A stretch of DNA of 7,371 nucleotides from DASWJZ01 sp964440525 (lineage in GTDB: Bacteria; Pseudomonadota; Alphaproteobacteria; Rhizobiales; Afifellaceae), in contig CAYTTC010000131.1 of NCBI GenBank assembly GCA_964440525.1, forward strand, positions 1-7,371, given 5' to 3'. Both the position numbers and the translations under genes were made by a program. Below the pieces are notes generated by a model, which was given only the letters and a program-made list of their open reading frames with translations, ran no database searches and was not told where the DNA came from. Shown piece by piece: positions 1-4,946 of this stretch. Within the stretch, counting starts at the first letter, position 1; each line of letters opens with the position of its first letter.

Positions 1-314
1 GCGACCACCGAGCCGACACCCAGCAGGCCGGCGGCGACGGCTCCCTGCCAGGCTTCCGGCGCGGCGGCCAAAGTCATGCGCGCCGCCTGCACGCTCGGAA
101 CGAGGCCGTGCTCGGCGATCGCCACCATCACGGCATCGGTGAAGAAGCGCTGGTCTTCGGTAGGCATTTTTCCGGTGACCAGAAAGAAGAAATAATCGGT
201 GAAGCCGACCTTGCCGACCAGGTCGCGGCAGAGGTCCAGGCCGCGCACGGTGATGTTGTCCGCGGTGGAGGTGGCGATGGCGGTGAACGGCTGGTCCTGC
301 TTGCCGATTCGCAT
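1..314 (-). CDS. Citrate-synthase-superfamily lyase, citryl-CoA lyase type (N-terminal part, runs off left edge)
   Basis: The reading frame is open from an ATG at 314 down to the left edge, giving 104 N-terminal residues (MRIGKQDQPFTAIATSTADN...). The stretch RGLDLCRDLVGKVGFTDYFF (residues 34-53), then LVTGKMPTEDQ (54-64) and AIAEHGLVPSVQAARM (72-87), fits the N-terminal helices of the citrate synthase fold, in the short variant usually annotated citryl-CoA lyase. That family makes or breaks a C-C bond between acetyl-CoA and an oxoacid. The catalytic His/Asp residues lie in the missing C-terminal part, so activity cannot be judged. A GGGAG Shine-Dalgarno six bases upstream (321-325) supports the start. 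It is divergent from the ring-cleavage dioxygenase across a shared control region, which suggests a common regulator and a role downstream of ring opening. It could also be a true citrate or methylcitrate synthase; the short N-terminus and the neighbours argue against housekeeping citrate synthase. Confidence 0.75.
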   Translation of the reverse strand, partial: MRIGKQDQPFTAIATSTADNITVRGLDLCRDLVGKVGFTDYFFFLVTGKMPTEDQRFFTDAVMVAIAEHGLVPSVQAARMTLAAAPEAWQGAVAAGLLGVGSVV

Positions 315-320
315 TGCTGG

Positions 321-325
321 CTCCC
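321..325 (-). promoter_or_regulatory. Ribosome binding site of the lyase gene
   Basis: Read on the minus strand this is GGGAG, six bases before the ATG at 314. It fixes the lyase start. Confidence 0.6.
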
Positions 326-348
326 GTTCCGCCTGCGGATTCCGAAGT

Positions 349-369
349 TTTTTTCGCTTGTCGAAAAAA
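349..369. promoter_or_regulatory. Perfect inverted repeat, candidate IclR operator
   Basis: TTTTTTCG (349-356) is mirrored exactly as CGAAAAAA (362-369) around the five bases CTTGT. It lies 35 bp from the lyase start and about 150 bp from the dioxygenase start. IclR-family regulators commonly bind short palindromes of this size in divergent control regions of aromatic-degradation genes, so an operator is the favoured reading. As RNA it could also form a small hairpin in either leader. The link to this particular regulator is inferred from proximity only. Confidence 0.5.
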
Positions 370-386
370 TGCCATCCCGATAGTGT
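358..386 (+). promoter_or_regulatory. Possible sigma-70 promoter for the dioxygenase-regulator operon (weak)
   Basis: TTGTCG (358-363) and TAGTGT (381-386) are separated by 17 bases and match the -35 and -10 consensus at 4 and 3 of 6 positions. The -35 element falls inside the inverted repeat at 349-369, so a bound regulator would block or contact polymerase. The match is poor and could be chance. Confidence 0.25.
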
Positions 387-506
387 TGAGTCAAGCTGGC
401 GCGAGGCTGTCTGCCGGTCCTAAAGTGAGGTTGGACGGCGACAATCCGGCTGGCGTTTCGAGGCCGGTCGACCCAACAAGCCCGCCGCCCAGATTCGCGA
501 CGAAAG

Positions 507-511
507 GGAGG
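507..511 (+). promoter_or_regulatory. Ribosome binding site that selects the GTG start of the dioxygenase
   Basis: GGAGG sits seven bases before GTG at 519. It decides for the GTG rather than the in-frame ATG at 537, which has no such site. Confidence 0.65.
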
Positions 512-518
512 AAGACGC

Positions 519-1379
519 GTGCGCGACATCAATCAGATGACCATTACCGACGCCGTCAAGGACTCCTTCCGCGGCCGCAGCGATGAACGCCTGTCGTTCC
601 TGGTCGACAAGCTCGTCGAGCATCTCCACGACTTTACGCGCGAGACCAATCTGACGCAGGACGAGTGGATGTATGCGCTGAACTTCCTCTACGATTGCGG
701 ACAGATTTCCTCGCCGCAGCGGCACGAATTCATCCTTCTCTCGGACGTGCTTGGCTGGTCGGCGCTGGTCGACATGATCAACACCAAGGGCGGCGGCACC
801 GAGCTCAGCAATCTTGGACCGTTCTACCTCAAGGACGCGCCGGTCATGGATCTCGGCACTCATCTCGCCGACGACCGCGAAGGCGTGGTCCTGCTGGCCA
901 ACGGCACCGTGCGCGACACGCTCGGCAATTTGCTCCCTGGCGCTGTGCTCGACACCTGGCAGGCCGACGGCTCGGGCACCTATCCCATCCAGGAGGCCGG
1001 CCAGGACCCGATGGACCTGCGTGGGCGATTCACCACCGACGCGGAAGGCCGCTACTACTATACGACGGTGATGCCGAAGTCCTACACGGTTCCCTATGAC
1101 GGGCCCGTCGGAAAACTGCTGAAGGCGGGCGATCGCCATTCCTGGCGCTCCAAGCACCTTCACTACATCATCGGCGCGCCAAAGATGCGCTCCATCATCA
1201 CCGAGCTCTTCTTCGAGGGCGACGAATATATCGACTCCGATGCCGTGTTCGGCGTGCGCCGCTCGCTGATCGGCAAGCTGAGGCGCGTGCCCGCCGATGC
1301 CAATCTCGAATACGATCTCGAGCGCCGGCCCGACGCCCGCATCGATTTCGATTTCGTACTGTCGCCAGCATCCAACTAG
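519..1379 (+). CDS. Intradiol ring-cleavage dioxygenase, hydroxyquinol 1,2-dioxygenase-like
   Basis: This 286-residue protein has the layout of Fe(III) intradiol dioxygenases. A helical N-terminal dimerisation domain spans about residues 20-95 (DFTRETNLTQDEW, EFILLSDVLGWSALVDMIN), then GPFY (100-103) and a beta-rich catalytic domain. The iron ligands expected for hydroxyquinol 1,2-dioxygenase are present: Tyr155 (GTY), Tyr189 (SYTVPYDGPVG), His213 and His215 (KHLH), with spacing that matches the family. Such enzymes cleave benzene-1,2,4-triol or catechols between the two hydroxyls to a muconate or maleylacetate, in the cytoplasm. The usual R-P-A-H-x-H is R-S-K-H-L-H here (210-215), so the substrate may not be hydroxyquinol itself. 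The GTG start is supported by a GGAGG site. The gene abuts the regulator downstream without a gap. The fold is certain; the exact substrate is not. Confidence 0.85.
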   Translation: MRDINQMTITDAVKDSFRGRSDERLSFLVDKLVEHLHDFTRETNLTQDEWMYALNFLYDCGQISSPQRHEFILLSDVLGWSALVDMINTKGGGTELSNLGPFYLKDAPVMDLGTHLADDREGVVLLANGTVRDTLGNLLPGAVLDTWQADGSGTYPIQEAGQDPMDLRGRFTTDAEGRYYYTTVMPKSYTVPYDGPVGKLLKAGDRHSWRSKHLHYIIGAPKMRSIITELFFEGDEYIDSDAVFGVRRSLIGKLRRVPADANLEYDLERRPDARIDFDFVLSPASN

Positions 1380-2240
1380 GTGCCGCAGCTGGAAAGCGTC
1401 CGGGGCGCCCGGCTCCCTCCGATGAAATCCACGCCGAAGCGGGAGAAGGGCGCGCCGGAATATGTCGGCGGCCTCACCAAAGGCCTCGCCGTCATCGAGG
1501 CTTTTGACGCCGGGCATGCCGAAATGACGCTGAGCGAGGTCGCGCGGCGCGCCTCTATCACGCCCGCCGCCGCCCGCCGCAGCCTGCACACCCTCGCCAA
1601 GCTCGGCTACATCCGCCACGTCAACAAGCGTTTTCTGTTGAGCGCCAGGGTGCTCGTGCTCGGCGCCGCCTATCTGCGCGCCGCGCATATCGAGGAGATC
1701 CTGCTGCCGGAGCTCCGCCGCCTGGTCGGGCGCTTCGGCGGCGCGGCTTCCGTCACGGTCCTCGAACGGCACGACATCCTCTACATCGCCCATCATTCGG
1801 AAGAGCGGGCGAACCGGATCTTCGCAGGCGTCGGCGTCACCTATCCCGCCTATCCGACCTCAATGGGCAGAGTCCTGCTTGCCGGGCTCCCGGCGGAGGA
1901 GCTCGAGGCCTATCTCAAGGACGCGCGCATGGAGAAGCTGACCGAGTTCACGGTCACCGACCGCGCCAAGCTCGCCGGCATTGTCGCCAAGGCCCGCAAG
2001 GACGGCTATGCAACCGCGGTCGATGAGCTCGACTATGGCATCACCGCGCTCGCGGTGCCGATCCGCGATCCGCAGGGCCGCGTCGTCGCCGCTCTGAACA
2101 ACTCCGGCTATTCCGGCCGCGTGAAGATCAAGGAGATGATCGCGGAGCGGCTCTCCGATCTCAGCGAGAGCGCGGCGCGCATGTCGCAGGCGCTCGCCCG
2201 CCATCCCGCGCTCGCCCGCTCGATCGCCGGCAGCGGCTGA
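1380..2240 (+). CDS. IclR-family transcriptional regulator (PcaR/PobR-like)
   Basis: A winged helix-turn-helix domain occupies about residues 28-90, with GLTKGLAVIEAFD leading in, LSEVARRASITPAAARRSLH (51-70) as the HTH and GYIRHVNKRFLLSARVLVLG as the wing. A C-terminal effector domain follows (about 105-275), with the typical YPTSMGRVLLAGL (158-170), a DELDYGITALAVPI motif (215-228) and NNSGYSGR (240-247). Regulators of this subgroup control aromatic-acid operons in response to a pathway compound. The gene begins directly after the dioxygenase stop (TAG then GTG), so both are cotranscribed and the protein probably controls its own operon through the divergent region at 315-518. The start is unsure: GTG at 1380 gives 286 residues, while ATG at 1422 gives 272 and keeps the whole HTH. 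Neither has a clear Shine-Dalgarno. Full length matches the family's usual 250-290 residues. Confidence 0.88.
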   Translation: MPQLESVRGARLPPMKSTPKREKGAPEYVGGLTKGLAVIEAFDAGHAEMTLSEVARRASITPAAARRSLHTLAKLGYIRHVNKRFLLSARVLVLGAAYLRAAHIEEILLPELRRLVGRFGGAASVTVLERHDILYIAHHSEERANRIFAGVGVTYPAYPTSMGRVLLAGLPAEELEAYLKDARMEKLTEFTVTDRAKLAGIVAKARKDGYATAVDELDYGITALAVPIRDPQGRVVAALNNSGYSGRVKIKEMIAERLSDLSESAARMSQALARHPALARSIAGSG

Positions 2241-2243
2241 CAA

Positions 2244-2265
2244 TTGTTGACAAATATGTCAACAA
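2244..2265. promoter_or_regulatory. Perfect palindrome, candidate operator of the toxin-antitoxin module
   Basis: TTGTTGACA (2244-2252) is repeated exactly in reverse complement as TGTCAACAA (2257-2265) around AATA. It ends six bases before the toxin start and begins three bases after the regulator stop. Type II antitoxins with an HTH domain bind such palindromes and repress their own operon, so this is the expected operator. A TTGACA hexamer lies in each arm. If the top-strand one were a -35 box, transcription would begin beyond the toxin ATG, so the promoter itself is not clear. Confidence 0.65.
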
Positions 2266-2271
2266 GCTTAG

Positions 2272-2616
2272 ATGAGAAATACGCGCCCAATCACATGGCT
2301 GAAGGCGGCGAGAAGGGATTTCGAGAGATTTCCGGCTGACGTGCAGCTCGAGATGCGCCGAGCACTGACCGTGGCGGCTGAAGGCGGCAAGTCGGACAGC
2401 GCCAAACCGTTTAAGGGGGTGGAAGGCGGAGTCTTCGAGATAGCGCTCCGGCATCGAGGGGATGCCTTCCGCGCTATCTATGCCGTTCGGATCGACGTGG
2501 ATCTGTGGGTGATCCACGCCTTTCAGAAAAAATCCAAGACGGGGATCAAGACGCCCCAGGCCGAGATCGACGTTATCCGCGACCGGCTCAAACGTCTTAA
2601 GGAGGCTTTGCGATGA
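2272..2616 (+). CDS. Type II toxin, phage Gp49-like / HigB-like (RelE superfamily)
   Basis: This 114-residue basic protein has the pattern of the 'phage-derived Gp49-like' toxin family (Pfam PF05973). It has an N-terminal ITWLKAARRDFERFP (7-21), the central KPFKGVEGGVFEIALRHRGDAFRAIYAV (45-72), and the hallmark HAFQKKSKTGIKTP (82-95) followed by a helical tail. Related toxins (HigB, RelE) cleave mRNA at the ribosome; catalysis by this protein is inferred from the family. No start of comparable quality lies nearby, since the next in-frame ATG would remove the first 28 residues. No Shine-Dalgarno is visible before the ATG, so translation may be weak or leaderless. It overlaps the antitoxin gene by ATGA. 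Order is toxin first, as in higBA modules. Confidence 0.87.
   Translation: MRNTRPITWLKAARRDFERFPADVQLEMRRALTVAAEGGKSDSAKPFKGVEGGVFEIALRHRGDAFRAIYAVRIDVDLWVIHAFQKKSKTGIKTPQAEIDVIRDRLKRLKEALR
2598..2605 (+). promoter_or_regulatory. Near-consensus ribosome binding site of the antitoxin
   Basis: TAAGGAGG lies within the toxin's last codons, seven bases before the antitoxin ATG. It is close to a full complement of the 16S 3' end. With no such site before the toxin, it should bias output toward antitoxin. Confidence 0.75.
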
Positions 2617-2939
2617 GCGACGACCTTGAATTCGTGCGCGGCAGCGGCAACGTGTTCCGGGATTTCGGCGACGCCAACCCCGATCTCGAGCAGGCCCGCG
2701 CGATTCTGGCGGCCAAGATCATCGGCGTGCTGGACGAGCGCAAGCTGAGCGTACGCGCTGCCGAAGATCTGACCGCGGTCGCTGCTTCCGAGTTCTCGCG
2801 CATCCGCAACGCAAAGCTGGAGCGCTTCACCATCGATCGCATGATCACCATCCTGGGCAAGCTGGATCAGCAAGTGGACTTTGAGATCACGGTGAAGCCG
2901 CGTCGGGATCGCGCGCATGGCGCGCTGGGAACCGGGTGA
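2613..2939 (+). CDS. Antitoxin, XRE/HTH family (HigA-like)
   Basis: This 108-residue protein carries a Cro/CI-type helix-turn-helix at about residues 28-85. It has QARAILAAKIIGVLDERKLS (27-46), the turn RAAEDLTAVAASEFSRIRN (48-66), and the closing helix FTIDRMITILGKLD (72-85). A short beta element, QQVDFEITVKP, follows (86-96). That is the HTH_37-type antitoxin architecture found downstream of Gp49-like toxins. It should bind and neutralise the toxin and repress the operon at the palindrome 2244-2265. The N-terminal EFVRGSGNVFRDFG is typical of this group. The ATG lies in the toxin stop (ATGA overlap) and has a very strong Shine-Dalgarno, so translational coupling and antitoxin excess are likely. 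Its stop is only 19 bp from that of the convergent reductase gene. Confidence 0.87.
   Translation: MSDDLEFVRGSGNVFRDFGDANPDLEQARAILAAKIIGVLDERKLSVRAAEDLTAVAASEFSRIRNAKLERFTIDRMITILGKLDQQVDFEITVKPRRDRAHGALGTG
2911..2925. repeat. Short perfect hairpin near the antitoxin stop
   Basis: GCGCGC, ATG, GCGCGC: a six-base-pair stem with a three-base loop, 11 bases before the antitoxin stop. No T-run follows on the plus strand, so it is not a standard terminator. It could slow polymerase or RNA decay between the converging operons, or be chance in GC-rich DNA. Confidence 0.3.
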
Positions 2940-2958
2940 AAAACGCCGAGCCCTTGCC

Positions 2959-3543
2959 TCAGAACCGCGACATGGCTTTGGTCACGCGAGCCTGGAATTC
3001 GCGGCAGGTTGTCTCGGTCGCGCGGTTCATGCCGTAATAGGCGAGGTAGGTCACCGGGGTCAGTAAGCCCGTCTGCGCTCTCAGCACCCGCTTCACCGCC
3101 TTTCGCGGTGGGTCGCCCGCGAGCATGGCGCGAAAACGCGAGCCGCCATAGGTGGTGACGGCGGCGAGTTTTCGAATGTGCTGGAGGCGCGGCGACACAC
3201 CGCCGCCCTCGGTCAGCTCGAAAGACACGCCGGGCAGAAAAACCCGGTCGAAAAAACCCTTCAGAATCGCCGGATAGCCGAAGTTCCATACCGGAAACGA
3301 GAGGACCAGCGCTTCAGCCGCCTGGAGCCGTTCCACATACATGCGGACCGGCTCGATGTTCGGGCCGACCTCGTGATAGCCGAGCCGCTCCTCGCGGCTG
3401 AGCCGCGGGTCGAAGCCTTCGCGGTAGAGGTCGCAATCGTCGACGTTGTGGCCGGAGCTTTTTAGCGCCGCGAGAATGCCGGCGTGCAGCGTCGCGTTGA
3501 AGCTTGTCTCGACCGGATGGGCGTAGAGGACGAGGACGCGCAT
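2959..3543 (-). CDS. Flavodoxin-fold NAD(P)H:quinone / FMN oxidoreductase
   Basis: This 194-residue protein belongs to the flavodoxin_2 group (NQO1/MdaB/KefF-like, PF02525). It begins MRVLVLYAHPVETSFN (1-16), the strand and phosphate loop that hold the flavin phosphate. Then come LVLSFPVWNFGYPAILKG (79-96), FFDRVFLPGVSFEL (97-110) and AAVTTYGGSR (127-136), the other flavin-contacting loops. Such enzymes reduce quinones or free flavin by two electrons from NAD(P)H in the cytoplasm. Here it might keep a hydroxyquinone in the hydroquinone form needed by the dioxygenase, or serve the FAD-linked oxidase gene upstream; both are inference. I chose ATG 3543 because GGAG lies five bases before it; a GTG at 3549 would add two residues and overlap the upstream stop by GTGA. 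It is the last gene of the leftward operon. Confidence 0.82.
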   Translation of the reverse strand: MRVLVLYAHPVETSFNATLHAGILAALKSSGHNVDDCDLYREGFDPRLSREERLGYHEVGPNIEPVRMYVERLQAAEALVLSFPVWNFGYPAILKGFFDRVFLPGVSFELTEGGGVSPRLQHIRKLAAVTTYGGSRFRAMLAGDPPRKAVKRVLRAQTGLLTPVTYLAYYGMNRATETTCREFQARVTKAMSRF

Positions 3544-3545
3544 CG

Positions 3546-4946
3546 TCACTCCGCCGCAATCTGCAGCCCGGGGAAGAGATAGACCTTGTCGGACTTCCAG
3601 TCGTAGTCGGGATTTTCCCAGGCGATCATTTTTCCGGGGTTCAGGAGCCCCTTCGGGTCGGCCTCGCGCTTGAAGGCAAGCTGCACCGCGTCGGTCCGCT
3701 TCATGCCGCCTTCCTCCAGCGTGTAGCGGTGCGGATTGAAGATCGGGCAGCCGTTGTCCTCGTGAATTTTCACAATCTCGTCGAGCCGCTCCTCGGTGGT
3801 GAAGCGCACGATCGGCAGGCCGGAGCAGCAGATGTTGCCGTCGAAGCGCTGGAATTCGAGATGTCCTGGAACCTCGTCGCCAAAAATCCCGGTCATCCTG
3901 GCGACGCTCTCGACATGGGTCGGAAAGGGATAGAGCACCTGCAGATAGGTGATCGTCGGATCGACGCGGAGCCCGCGCAGCGTCGTGTGGTTCCAGGTGA
4001 GCTCGAAGAGCGGCGGCAGGCCCTTCTTCTCGGCGTCGGTGGCGGTATCAGAGCGGAAAAGAATCTCCGCGCGGTTCTCGCTCGCGAGCGCGAGGAAGGG
4101 ATCGATCGCGTGCGCCGCAATCATCAGAAGCGCGACCGAGTGCTCGCGCTTCAGGAATTTCCTGTGACGAAGGAAATAGTCATAAGGCACGGGCGCCGCG
4201 ACCGTCGAAAGCTCCTTGAAGAGGAGCCCATCCTCGTTGGCGATGCGGTTCGCGAAGCGGACGGCCTTCATGTAATCGTCGAAGCCGACGATCACGTCGA
4301 CCCAGTCGTAAGCGGCGTCGAGCGGCAGCTCGACCTCGGTGATGATGCCGTTGGTGCCGTAGGCGTGCATGACCTTCATGAGGTCGCGGCCCTTCAGCTC
4401 CAGCACGCGCGGCTTTTCCTCCATGGTGACGATGCGAAGTCCCAAAACGTTGCCGATGTTGCGGAGGCCACCCCAGCTGATCGACCCGCAGCCGCCCGAG
4501 CCGCCGGCGATGAAGCCGCCGACCGAAGCGGTGTTGTAGGTGGAGGGGAAGAGTCGGATTTCCTGCTCGGGCCGCGTCTGTCGGTCGATGTCGGCGAGCA
4601 CAGTGCCCGCCTCGGCGGTCACGCGGCCGCGCGCGATTGACTTCACCTTGTTCATCTCGGCGAGGCTCAAGACCACGCCGCCGGCAAGCGGCATGGCCTG
4701 GCCGTAATTGCCGGTGCCAGAGCCGCGCGGCGTGACCGGCACGCCGAGCCGAAAACAGGATTCCAGGACCCGGATGAGCTCGGCCTCGCTCTTGGGCGTG
4801 ACGACCAGGTCGGCGGTGACGTGATCGAGCTGGCGTTTCAGCACCGGCGAATACCAGAAGAAGTCGCGGCTCTTCTGCTTCACGATCGCCGGATTGTCCT
4901 CGATTTTGAGGCCGGCCAGCTCCTTCTTGAGCGCGGTGATATCCAT
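3546..4946 (-). CDS. FAD-linked oxidase, VAO/GlcD type (FAD_binding_4)
   Basis: This 466-residue protein has the two-part fold of the vanillyl-alcohol-oxidase superfamily. The FAD-binding domain (about residues 40-210) contains VVTPKSEAELIRVL (48-61), the pyrophosphate loop TPRGSGTGNYGQAMPLAGG (72-90), AEAGTVLADID (111-121) and SVGGFIAGGSGGCGSISWGG (141-160). A substrate/cap domain follows, ending in KGLLNPGKM (432-440), the usual C-terminal signature. Family members oxidise 2-hydroxy acids, alcohols or amines and pass electrons to a carrier or oxygen; the substrate here is unknown. No signal peptide or membrane segment is visible. Its ATG overlaps the amidohydrolase stop by one base (TGATG), so the two are translationally coupled, and the reductase gene starts 2 bp after its stop. 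The amidohydrolase-then-oxidase order suggests it acts on the hydrolysis product. Confidence 0.85.
   Translation of the reverse strand: MDITALKKELAGLKIEDNPAIVKQKSRDFFWYSPVLKRQLDHVTADLVVTPKSEAELIRVLESCFRLGVPVTPRGSGTGNYGQAMPLAGGVVLSLAEMNKVKSIARGRVTAEAGTVLADIDRQTRPEQEIRLFPSTYNTASVGGFIAGGSGGCGSISWGGLRNIGNVLGLRIVTMEEKPRVLELKGRDLMKVMHAYGTNGIITEVELPLDAAYDWVDVIVGFDDYMKAVRFANRIANEDGLLFKELSTVAAPVPYDYFLRHRKFLKREHSVALLMIAAHAIDPFLALASENRAEILFRSDTATDAEKKGLPPLFELTWNHTTLRGLRVDPTITYLQVLYPFPTHVESVARMTGIFGDEVPGHLEFQRFDGNICCSGLPIVRFTTEERLDEIVKIHEDNGCPIFNPHRYTLEEGGMKRTDAVQLAFKREADPKGLLNPGKMIAWENPDYDWKSDKVYLFPGLQIAAE

Larger units (their letters stand above)
315..518. promoter_or_regulatory. Divergent intergenic control region between lyase and dioxygenase genes
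   Basis: This 204-bp gap lies between two gene starts that point away from each other, so it must hold both promoters unless transcription enters from elsewhere. I see an AT-rich patch (348-370) in an otherwise GC-rich stretch, a perfect inverted repeat in that patch, and a second short palindrome at 386-394. Together they form the natural place for the IclR-family regulator encoded at 1380-2240 to act. From about 395 to 500 nothing else stands out apart from ordinary GC-rich sequence; frames that stay open here read as shadows. The promoter assignment is inference from gene layout. Confidence 0.65.

Noticed and set aside
108..586. Several short plus-strand frames and a 134-codon minus-strand frame over the lyase start and the intergenic region
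   Set aside because: They overlap the lyase gene in the wrong frame or cross the promoter region, and show no motifs or ribosome sites.
420..1796. Long minus-strand open frame (458 codons) opposite the dioxygenase and regulator genes
   Set aside because: It is antisense to two well-supported genes, reads as low-complexity Ala/Gly/Arg/Asp-rich sequence without a recognisable domain, and spans the divergent promoter. Such shadows are common in GC-rich DNA.
2247..2273. TTGACA (2247-2252) with TTAGAT (2268-2273) as a promoter for the toxin
   Set aside because: Spacing is only 15 bases and transcription would begin after the toxin ATG, so it cannot serve the gene as called. The hexamer is better explained as part of the palindrome.
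2939..2961. Possible rho-independent terminator for the leftward operon (five T on the minus strand after the reductase stop)
   Set aside because: The T-run is present (A-run 2939-2943), but no stem longer than about three pairs precedes it.
3504..4640. Plus-strand open frame of 378 codons opposite the FAD-linked oxidase
   Set aside because: No domain is recognisable, the composition is that of a reverse-strand shadow (Val/Glu/Arg/Ala-rich), and the oxidase on the other strand has clear family motifs throughout.
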